Assembly: GCF_900094625.1 (NCBI RefSeq)
Contig: NZ_FMAJ01000021.1
Location: forward strand, 1-61,785
Direction of reading: 5' to 3'
DNA length: 61,785 nt
DNA from: Rhizobium aethiopicum
GTDB taxonomy: Bacteria > Pseudomonadota > Alphaproteobacteria > Rhizobiales > Rhizobiaceae
Part shown: positions 50,128 to 57,454 of the stretch, in pieces
Layout of the letters: every line of letters begins with the position of its first letter
Position numbering within the stretch: the stretch's first letter is position 1
Position numbers and translations under genes: made by a program
Notes under the pieces: model-generated
What the model saw: the letters and a program-made list of their open reading frames with translations, nothing else
What the model was told of the DNA's origin: nothing
Database searches by the model: none

Positions 50128-50376
50128 ATGGGCGTGACATCGGCTGCTAAAGTAAATGGAGATCTAGGGGCGGAAGAGGGTCTGGACGAACTGGTCGCGC
50201 TGGCGCGGATGATCGCATATGCGCGACAGGTTGCCCAGGATGTCAAACTGCAATTCGCCACGAATTGCCTCGATCTTGCTCTTGAGGCGGTGAAGCAGGA
50301 AGTCGGGGAGGGGCTGACCAGAGACTTGGCTGAATTGAGCTCGCCGGTTCCTCTGGTGAGCATAAGAAGCCATTAG
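50128..50376 (+). CDS. Small helical protein after tfuA; second candidate substrate or partner
   Basis: 82 residues from the ATG at 50128 with GGAG 8 bases upstream; the ATG at 50122 is too close to the GGAG. The centre is two amphipathic helices (DELVALARMIAYARQVAQDV and LDLALEAVKQEVGE) around a single Cys (FATNC). Such short helical proteins are common in Rhizobium and have no known function. It lies about 100 bp after tfuA on the same strand and ends just before an IS481 end, so it may be the last gene of the operon or an independent gene. It is a weaker precursor candidate than the 70-residue protein. Confidence 0.6.
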   Translation: MGVTSAAKVNGDLGAEEGLDELVALARMIAYARQVAQDVKLQFATNCLDLALEAVKQEVGEGLTRDLAELSSPVPLVSIRSH

Positions 50377-50377
50377 G

Positions 50378-50690
50378 TGTGAGCTTTCGGGCGGTCGTCA
50401 TTGGGAGCGGATCGGAGACTGGAGCTGCCACAGCTCAGGTCAGAAGGATCGCCGCGAATGAACATTCATAAGAATGCCTGACTGACGCGGTTGCGCCGGA
50501 AAGAAATGGCTCTTGTGGTTATCGAGGGGCATCTGACCTCAGCTCCGGCAGCACAGGCCTGTGGCGTCTCGGTCAAAATCGTCAATAGACTTAAGCAGTT
50601 CGCGCGCAGTGCCCGGTAAGACGTCAGTAGTCGCCCATTCAAGCACTCCGTTCACCCGCTCGTCGAGACGCTTTCATCGCTGGCGATCGC
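50378..50690 (+). mobile_element. IS481-family insertion sequence remnant (left end and transposase 5' part)
   Basis: The segment starts TGTGAGCTTTCG, like an IS end, and an ATG at 50458 opens a frame matching the IS481 transposase start (MNIHKNA, LTRLRRKEMALVVIEGH, then AAQACGVSVKIVNRLKQF). In-frame stops occur at codon 8 and again at about 50617. Weak similarity continues to SSRPFKHSVHPLVETL and is then lost near 50690. The DDE catalytic part is missing, so it is a dead fragment. Confidence 0.75.
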
Positions 50691-50753
50691 CGGAGCTGTC
50701 GATGTACAGTGGCAGTTTCAGCTCGATCTCGGATTGTGAGTGGTGCTTGCACG

Positions 50754-51674
50754 TCATTGAGCGCAATTGGCTGTTAGGGACGTGACCAGGGGAGTTCTCG
50801 CAACCAGCCATCGGTCTGTCGAAAAATAGGTCCTAGTCCTTATCTGCGAACCTGAGGTCGCCTTAACACCAAGAGCAAAATTGAAGTTATTTTCGCTGCC
50901 GGCGTCGCGGGTGAAGGAGAGATAAGCGCCGAATCGTTCGTATTCGACATCGCGAAGGTTTTGGATCGGCGTAAGCGCATCCTCAAAATCCGGCCAGCAC
51001 GCCTGCTTCACAATGATCTCAAATATGCGCAGAACGGCCGGGGAGAGACGTCCCTGTGCATCTGTCTTCGGGCCAACGACCTTGGCCTGAATTTCGAGAA
51101 TATCACCATTTTCATTTCCACGAACCCTAACGAAGGTCGAACTGATCGGTCGTACCTCGTCTCGTTCGTAGATGCGCTGAAAATAACATTCGTAATTGCG
51201 ATTGCGCATCGATGCGGCCTTCCATTCGCTCATCTCGATGCCGGCATCTCGAAGAGCGCCGCAAATATTAGACCCCGAGACCAGCCACATCCGCAGAAAC
51301 TGACTTGTCAGCTCCAGCTTAGGGGGCTCGGTCAGATGCCGCGATGGAGATATCGGCGGGAAAGGAGGAGGAGCCACAGTGTCGCGTCGGCCGGCTATGC
51401 CGGATGCTCGGGCAACCTTGTTAAGAGTTCGGTGTTCGCGGACCGCGACAGGATCTTCGACGTGGCGGATTTCACGGTAATAAACAACGATACCTGCGAG
51501 AAGCAAAACGAGTACCAAAAGCGCTGTCCAGAGCAGCCAGCCGTAGTTGCCCGGCATTGGGAACTTCCAATGCCAGCGTTGGCTGTCGCGAGAAGGACCG
51601 ACTGATGATAACACTTTGCCCACGGCGTTACCTCGCAAGCTGGCGACTACGGGTGTCGGTCGGCGCGTGGCCAA
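50754..51674 (-). CDS. Membrane-anchored protein of unknown function (paralogue of 43308-44231)
   Basis: 306 residues. One membrane segment at about 45-67 (YGWLLWTALLVLVLLLAGIV) is followed by a linker and a periplasmic domain. LRMWLVSGSNICGALRDAGI, SEWKAASM, YECYFQRI, RLSPAVLRIFEIIVKQACW and LGVKATSG align with the protein at 43308-44231, including the two Cys. The start may be any of several near the 5' end. It sits between two direct copies of an IS481 left end (50378 and 51813), so it may have been moved or duplicated with IS help. Confidence 0.78.
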   Translation of the reverse strand: MATRRPTPVVASLRGNAVGKVLSSVGPSRDSQRWHWKFPMPGNYGWLLWTALLVLVLLLAGIVVYYREIRHVEDPVAVREHRTLNKVARASGIAGRRDTVAPPPFPPISPSRHLTEPPKLELTSQFLRMWLVSGSNICGALRDAGIEMSEWKAASMRNRNYECYFQRIYERDEVRPISSTFVRVRGNENGDILEIQAKVVGPKTDAQGRLSPAVLRIFEIIVKQACWPDFEDALTPIQNLRDVEYERFGAYLSFTRDAGSENNFNFALGVKATSGSQIRTRTYFSTDRWLVARTPLVTSLTANCAQ

Positions 51675-51812
51675 TCACCCTTTCGGCAAGTCCTTCTGAG
51701 GCGAGTAGCGATGTGAAAGCGGTACAGTCGACTCTCACCTTCGAGGCAGCGATTGTGATGTCGAGCGCATCAAGCGTCAAGCAGAGCTCGGTGCAAGGCT
51801 GTTCGCGTTAGC
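51675..51812. other. Region upstream of the DUF6030-like gene
   Basis: About 140 bp presumed to contain the promoter of the minus-strand gene at 50754-51674. No element recognised. Confidence 0.3.
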
Positions 51813-51870
51813 TGTGAGCTTTCGAGGTTGTCGATTGGGAGCGGATCGACGAGCCTGGAGCTACCCACTT
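51813..51870 (+). repeat. Second copy of the IS481 left end
   Basis: TGTGAGCTTTCG, ATTGGGAGCGGATCG and GGAGCT occur here in the same order and orientation as at 50378-50430, with about 80% identity by eye. No transposase sequence follows. It is a direct, not inverted, repeat of the first copy, so the two are separate insertions or duplicates and not the two ends of one element. Confidence 0.65.
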
Positions 51871-51934
51871 TAGATCACCTCCAAGTGAGGTGCGAAGCTA
51901 TTTTCCGTCTGGAATTGCATAACCCCAAGACGTG

Positions 51935-51971
51935 GAGCGGTTCTGCGCGTCCCTGAAAAGCTGAACCGCTC
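51935..51971. repeat. Rhizobial-type intergenic palindrome
   Basis: Inverted arms GAGCGGTTC / GAACCGCTC (9 bp) enclose a 19-nt centre. Short palindromes of this form recur between genes in Rhizobium. It is not close enough to any gene end to be a terminator. Confidence 0.45.
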
Positions 51972-52194
51972 TAGCTAGTGGAACCAGATCGGTTCAAGCG
52001 ACGGACTGCCAAGTCGAAATATGAGCCTTCCCTAGGGGACTGCCGCTTATTCAGAACTTATTCGGATGTCCAAGCATCAGGGAGGCCCAAAAAGAATGGT
52101 AAGCGGTTTCATTGACGTTGTCTCTGGGCAAGGAGACGGCGGCTATTTTGGTTTGCGGTTGTCTGACGATCGGCCGGGCCGACCGATCCCGATC

Positions 52195-52401
52195 TCAATG
52201 GGTCAAATTGCGCTTCTGGGCCAGCAGTAAAATGTAATCGTCGGCAATGTCCGCGATGGCCATTGCGACTTCCGCCGGATCGCACCCCTCGACCTTCGTG
52301 TTTGCAATGAACTGATAAACCGCCTTCTCGATCTGCTTCCGGCAGATCATCACGCGTTCATCATAACCAAATTCCGGAATTTGCGATGCCATATCACTCA
52401 T
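52195..52401 (-). CDS. Small conserved-looking protein of unknown function
   Basis: 68 residues, mostly helical: ERVMICRKQIEKAVYQFI then DPAEVAMAIADIADDYILLL, with two Cys (MIC and EGC). Codon use and composition look coding, and GGAG lies before the ATG. Small helical proteins like this are frequent in Rhizobium; no function is known. It is monocistronic at the edge of the accessory block. Confidence 0.6.
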   Translation of the reverse strand: MSDMASQIPEFGYDERVMICRKQIEKAVYQFIANTKVEGCDPAEVAMAIADIADDYILLLAQKRNLTH

Positions 52402-53454
52402 CAGGTCGGCTCCTCACTACTTACAGTGACCATGACACAAATTATAAGTTGAGCAAGCAAATGCTTTATGAAGGGTTAATTCGATGGAGAGGTGCGACCA
52501 TTTCGACACAGGTTTGGTAGTGGGGACTCTTGAGTGAGACCAAGTCGGTGGTGCGGGAGGACTCGTTGTTTCATGCCGGGACTTCTTCGCGCCTAGGTGA
52601 GCTTCTCTTGCGCTGAGTGTCGTCGCTTGGACGTCTAGGACCATCCGGCGAACTGGCCATGACCGATCGAAGGCTATCTCCGTATGAACAGGTATAATTC
52701 TTTGATTTGTCGGCGTATTAGAGTGCCATTCCCCGCCGGTCATCATATCTCCCGATACCGAATTGCGTGGCCAGGTGTTGATGCCGACGCCTTCTCGCGT
52801 TGTTGGGTCATTGCTCGTGAGGGCCTCTTCTATAGGGGCGGTGTGGTCACGGTGCTGCCAGGAAAGCAAAGCAGGAAGTAAAGCGATTATTTATATTCCT
52901 GGCGAGCATTGACGCCGCCATCTCTGCGAAAAGAAATTCGATGGTCTACAGAATAAAGTAAAAATTTATCAAAAGGTAAAATACATGTTTCAGACAGGGG
53001 TTGTATTTCAATATCACTTGCGGGGTGAGCTAATTATTTCTCATAATTATCGGCGGCTGTGTTTTGTCTTTAGAGAATACCAGATGTCGATATATACCTG
53101 ACAGCAATATCGTCTGCATGACGGCTCGAATCTCATCGAAGCGCGAGATCCTTACTTGCCGATAGTGGGTTATCTCATCGCGTCCATTTCGACGAGGCAC
53201 TATCGAGGTCCGACGCAGGATTTATCTATCCGATGCAGCAACCAATTGTCACCGCTGCGCCAACGTGTCGCCTGAAGAGGTGAGGACCCGCCGGGGTGGG
53301 TGACGGGTCCTCGTGTAGGATTGCCTGCACAGTACGAAGATATGATTGCAGTTAAATTCGGTATTGTCCCGTATTATTTTTGGGGTTATCGCGTTTCCCA
53401 CAACTTGTGTCTTTTTTGCGTAGCAATATTTGCGTTTCTGCTTCATTTGTACTG
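52402..53454. other. Long intergenic stretch, no supported gene
   Basis: About 1.05 kb. Open frames at 52417-52869 (minus) and 52684-52881 (plus) show no family features and poor coding character. Most of it (52890-53110) is AT-rich. One hairpin, GAGGACCCG / CGGGTCCTC with a 13-nt loop, lies at 53282-53312, beyond the end of the minus-strand glycan operon; it may help terminate it but has no T-run. The region may be decayed mobile-element DNA. Confidence 0.45.
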
Positions 53455-54600
53455 TTAGCTGATGGCATCGTTGCCAATGGAGTGAAGGCTCCGGCCTTCA
53501 AAGCACTCTTTTTTCGAGGTCGCAGCGAAAGTTCCACCGCACCGATCGATTTCCGACAAGCGCCTGAACAAGGCCTTCGTTCGAAAACGTGACCATCCGC
53601 CGACAAGCGGGATAAGTGGGTCCAATTCCTCGAACTTCTTACAATATTTTCGCTTTGGTTGTCTGACCGGCCGCGCTTTGGCCAATACCCTGCTTGCGGC
53701 TCTGATGGCTTTTGAAAAGACCAGTTTGACAATGACGGCCGCAGCAAGCGGCGGGCTGTGCTGGTAGATGTGCTTGAGCGAGGTCGCGGCGTTGCGCCAT
53801 TCTCTCAAAGCTGCAAATTTTGAGAAGGCATAAAGGTGAGCCGAGGCGTGCGCGCAACTGATGACGAAAGCGGGAAGCTTCGGGTTACGGGCGACGCATT
53901 GCTCGGTCACTGCCAGGAGCGATCGCGCCATTCGGGACCTGTCAGTTGACATGGCTGCGGGATGAACGCGATAGCCCACCAGACCAAGTGGCACCGCCTC
54001 GATCTTGAAATGCTCGGCGGTGCGGAGTTCGAAGTCGAAGTCTTCGCATCCTCCAATTCCCTGATTGGCATAGCTCGGATCGTAGCCGCCGATCTTGTCG
54101 ATGACGGCGCGGCGCACCATGAAGCCGCTGCCATTGCCGACGAAGCGGAACACGAGATGGCGAACGAGAATGGAGTCCCGGGCGCTGAGGGACGAGCCGG
54201 ACTTCGTGCAATATCCCTCGGAATCGACCAAGCGGTGAAGCGCATAGACCGCGCCCCAGTCGTCGGGCAGGGGATGGAGCGCTGATAGCATTCTTTCGAC
54301 ATAGGTGTGATGCCAGAGGTCATCGGCGTCCAGGAAGGCGATATAGTCTGCCGTCGATGCTTCGATCCCCGTATTGCGCGCCGCGGCAACGCCGCGGTTT
54401 TCCGTCGACAGAAGTTGGATCCTCGGGTCGGCGGCGGCGAAGCGGCGGCAGATGGACGCCGTGTCGTCCGTCGAGCCGTCGTCGACGACAATGATCTCCA
54501 GCGCCTTGTGGGTTTGGTCGATGACCGACTGAAGTGTCTCGGCAATGTATTCCCTGGCATTATAAGCGGGGATTACCACCGTCACCAGAACCGCTGACAT
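53455..54600 (-). CDS. GT2 family glycosyltransferase
   Basis: 381 residues from the ATG at 54600 with GGAG 9 bases upstream; a GTG at 54624 overlapping the ABC gene stop (GTGA) would add 8 residues. GT2 motifs: VTVVIPAYNAREYIAETL, IIVVDDGSTDDT, FLDADDLW, GNGSGFMVRRAVIDKIGG and CEDFDFELR. It is close to the neighbouring enzyme at 56374-57447. The last ~60 residues are basic and unlike the core. It is the last gene of the second glycan module. Confidence 0.87.
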   Translation of the reverse strand: MSAVLVTVVIPAYNAREYIAETLQSVIDQTHKALEIIVVDDGSTDDTASICRRFAAADPRIQLLSTENRGVAAARNTGIEASTADYIAFLDADDLWHHTYVERMLSALHPLPDDWGAVYALHRLVDSEGYCTKSGSSLSARDSILVRHLVFRFVGNGSGFMVRRAVIDKIGGYDPSYANQGIGGCEDFDFELRTAEHFKIEAVPLGLVGYRVHPAAMSTDRSRMARSLLAVTEQCVARNPKLPAFVISCAHASAHLYAFSKFAALREWRNAATSLKHIYQHSPPLAAAVIVKLVFSKAIRAASRVLAKARPVRQPKRKYCKKFEELDPLIPLVGGWSRFRTKALFRRLSEIDRCGGTFAATSKKECFEGRSLHSIGNDAIS

Positions 54601-54620
54601 GGGCGACATCTCCATCGACG

Positions 54621-56381
54621 TCACCCGAGCTTGGAGGTGGGTGTGAGTGTCGGCGGGCGAAGAACGATCTGGTTCTTCATTAGCCTGGCAACAGCAGGGC
54701 GATGGCTGACGACGATCAACGTTCTGCCGGCATCCTCCTTTATCGCCGAAAGCACCCGCATCTCGGTATTTTCATCAAGCGCGCTCGTGGCTTCGTCCAA
54801 CAGCAGGATTTGCGGTCTGCCGGCGAGTGCGCGCGCCAGGCCGATACGTTGGCGCTGCCCGCCCGAAAGCCGCACCGCCTCGTCGCCCAGCCATTCGTCG
54901 AAGCCTTCGGGCAGATTTTCGATGAACTCCGTGGCGCAGGCGACATCGGCGGCCCAACGAACGTCCTGCTCGGAGATATCGCGCCGGAAGCGGATGTTGT
55001 CGAAGACAGTACCCTCCATCAGCTCGACGTCCTGGCCCGAGACGGAGAGCAGGTGCAGCCAGCTCGTGCGGTCAAGGGTTGCCAAGTCCCGGCCGTCGAT
55101 CGTGATCATGCCTCGCGTCGGCCGATTGAGGTCGAGAATCATGTTCAGAATTGTCGTTTTGCCAGAGCCGCTCGGTCCCGTCAGAGCGGTCGTTTCACCT
55201 GCTTTGATCGAAAAGTTGAGGTTGTGAACGGCCGGTGTGGTCGCATGCGCATAGGTGAACGACACATCATGGAAGACAATGGCTTCCGCCAGGCGCCCGA
55301 CCGGCGCCCCTTGCGAGACCTGCTTGGGGTCATCCTTTTCAGAAAGCAGCGCCAGCACGTTCTGCAAGGATGCTTCCATTTCGTAAAGACGCAGGATCTG
55401 AGAGTCGAAGCCCTTGATATGCGGCTGAAGTCTGTAAAGAAGGATGGTGGCCGAGAGTGCCGCCTTGAAATCCACCGGTAGGAATTCCGACGACAGAATG
55501 ATCGTCAGGATGACCCCGAAGGTCAGGATTTCGCTCAGCAGCGAGGTCGCCGCTCCCATCCAGTCCGAGCGGCGCCAGGTCCGGCCGACATCGCTAGAAA
55601 GTGTCTCGAACAGCTGCTGGTGGCGCTCCTCGAGACCGAAGCTTTTGACTGCCTTCAATGTCTGCAGCGTTGTCCAGCTCAACTGCGTCAACGCTTCCAC
55701 AGCCGCCAGCGCCGAAGCACCGAGACGGCGGTAGGCGCCGGCAAAGAAGCCCAATGCGAAATTGTGGATGAAGCCGAAGGCGATAGCGAGGAGGGCGATC
55801 GGCCAGGCCATGACAAGCATGCCGATGCCGAAGATGACGATCGTGCCGAAATTGACACCGAGACGCACCAGGCTCGCCTGCGCCGAGGATACCGCATAGG
55901 CTTCGGTTGCGATCACGTTGATCAGATCGCTGCGCTCGTAGTCCTGAAAGCGCTGGAAGGGAATGGTCAAGACTTTGGCATAGAGTCGGTCGCGCATGCG
56001 GTCGCTGATCTTGTGGTTGACCGCGCTTGATATCAGCGAATTGGCACATCCCAAGAGAATTCGCAGGAGGATGGAGGCGATGAGGATGCCGATCAGAGCC
56101 GGCTTCGAAAGACTGAGGTCGATGCCGCCGAAAAAAGCCGGAAGCCCTGCAACGGCGGAGCCGGAAACCGGGCCCTGCTGACCGAGAAGAAAGACGAGGC
56201 TCACCAGAAAGGTAATGCCGACCATCTCCGAGAATCCGGTGAGGATGCCGAGGAGGATCATCACTGTCATCTTCATCCGCAGCGCTGGCACGAGCTGCAG
56301 AAGCTCGCGGTACCGGGCCGCAATGACCATGTTGTATGCGCGGGCGGGCCGGGAGGAAGCGGATTTCCGAAACCTATTCAT
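54621..56381 (-). CDS. ABC exporter/flippase (membrane domain fused to ATPase, PglK/MsbA-like)
   Basis: 586 residues from the ATG at 56381, which overlaps the upstream gene by 8 bp; the longer frame to 56576 is antisense to that gene and discarded. Six membrane segments occupy about 25-290. The nucleotide-binding domain shows Walker A ALTGPSGSGKTTILNM, signature VRLSGGQRQRIGLARAL and Walker B ILLLDEATSALDE. In glycan clusters this type flips lipid-linked oligosaccharides or exports lipids, as PglK does. Surrounded by GT2 genes, it probably handles the product of this second module, which thus does not need the Wzx protein at 37510. Confidence 0.9.
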   Translation of the reverse strand: MNRFRKSASSRPARAYNMVIAARYRELLQLVPALRMKMTVMILLGILTGFSEMVGITFLVSLVFLLGQQGPVSGSAVAGLPAFFGGIDLSLSKPALIGILIASILLRILLGCANSLISSAVNHKISDRMRDRLYAKVLTIPFQRFQDYERSDLINVIATEAYAVSSAQASLVRLGVNFGTIVIFGIGMLVMAWPIALLAIAFGFIHNFALGFFAGAYRRLGASALAAVEALTQLSWTTLQTLKAVKSFGLEERHQQLFETLSSDVGRTWRRSDWMGAATSLLSEILTFGVILTIILSSEFLPVDFKAALSATILLYRLQPHIKGFDSQILRLYEMEASLQNVLALLSEKDDPKQVSQGAPVGRLAEAIVFHDVSFTYAHATTPAVHNLNFSIKAGETTALTGPSGSGKTTILNMILDLNRPTRGMITIDGRDLATLDRTSWLHLLSVSGQDVELMEGTVFDNIRFRRDISEQDVRWAADVACATEFIENLPEGFDEWLGDEAVRLSGGQRQRIGLARALAGRPQILLLDEATSALDENTEMRVLSAIKEDAGRTLIVVSHRPAVARLMKNQIVLRPPTLTPTSKLG

Positions 56382-57447
56382 TGTCGGGCATCCGCGGAGA
56401 CGTTGGGCTGAGCGCTCCCCCGACCGAGATGAAACGATCGCTGAACGCTGTGCCGGGTTGCGGAATGGCCGCCGCCGCGAGACGGGCATTCGGCCGGGCG
56501 AATGACTTTCCGAGGAGGCGTTTCGCAATGCGGATGCCATGGCGTTTGGCCTGGCGAAAGCGTTGCCGCATGCCATGGACGACTAGCTGCGGGGAATATT
56601 GCCGCGCCATCATCGGCGCCAGCTTCTTGAGCTGGGCGTAGTCACGGTCGGCAAGAGCTCTGTTGAAATACCAGCGCGCTGTGTTGAATTTGGCTGTCTC
56701 AATATCACGCGCCAGATGCGGATAGCGCGTGATGATCGGCGCCATCACAAGGGCGTGGGATTTCAGCATCCGATAGGCGTTGCTCGACATGTTTCCCCTG
56801 GTGAAGCGATAACCGGTGAGAAAATCGGGAACGAGGGCGAAGGGCAGGTGCTCGGCCAGGGCCAGATAGAGCTTCAGATCTTCGCAGCCTTCGGCGCCGC
56901 TGTCGCGCAGGCCGGCGTCGTAACCGCCGCAGCGCAGAACTTCCGCTCGCGGCATCAGCGGCGTGCTGCCGTTGCCGATGAAATTCTCCCTCAGCAGCGG
57001 TTCGAAGATGTTACCTTCGTGCAAGACCGGGCGTGAATGTCCGAAAATGACGCCGTTTTCGTCAATCGCCGCATACCAGTTGTAGGCGACCCCTTGTCCG
57101 TCGGGGAATTTTCTCAGCGCCTGAAGCTGACGCTCGATCTTTTCCGGATGCCAGACATCGTCGGCATCGATGGGCGCGACATAGACCCCATGCGCCTCCC
57201 TGATGCCGTGGTTGCGGGCGCGCGCTACGCCGCCGTTAGGCTGCCGGAGAACGCGAACACGGCGATCGGTAAGGCTATAGTCGCTCGCAAGCGCGAAGGT
57301 GCCGTCGCGCGATCCGTCGTCGACCACAAGGATTTCGAGCTTGCCATAGGATTGGCTCGAGACGCTTTTCAAGGTTTCAACGAGCGTCTTCTCGGCATTG
57401 TAGGCCGGTATGACGATGGTGATGAGAGGAGCCGCTGCAGCAGTCAT
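56374..57447 (-). CDS. GT2 family glycosyltransferase
   Basis: 357 residues. GT2 motifs: ITIVIPAYNAEKTLVETL, ILVVDDGSRDGT, PIDADDVWHPEKIE, ENFIGNGSTPLMPR and GCEDLKLYLALAE. The pattern is shared with the protein at 53455-54600 and with the GT2 domain of the large protein at 57455-60457, so the three are paralogues. It ends 8 bp into the ABC gene and starts 8 bp after the stop of the upstream gene, in one operon. Confidence 0.88.
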   Translation of the reverse strand: MTAAAAPLITIVIPAYNAEKTLVETLKSVSSQSYGKLEILVVDDGSRDGTFALASDYSLTDRRVRVLRQPNGGVARARNHGIREAHGVYVAPIDADDVWHPEKIERQLQALRKFPDGQGVAYNWYAAIDENGVIFGHSRPVLHEGNIFEPLLRENFIGNGSTPLMPRAEVLRCGGYDAGLRDSGAEGCEDLKLYLALAEHLPFALVPDFLTGYRFTRGNMSSNAYRMLKSHALVMAPIITRYPHLARDIETAKFNTARWYFNRALADRDYAQLKKLAPMMARQYSPQLVVHGMRQRFRQAKRHGIRIAKRLLGKSFARPNARLAAAAIPQPGTAFSDRFISVGGALSPTSPRMPDNE

Positions 57448-57454
57448 GGCGTTG

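Noticed and set aside
52417..52869. 150-codon minus-strand frame
   Set aside because: Composition looks non-coding and no domain is seen; possibly decayed mobile DNA, but that could not be supported.
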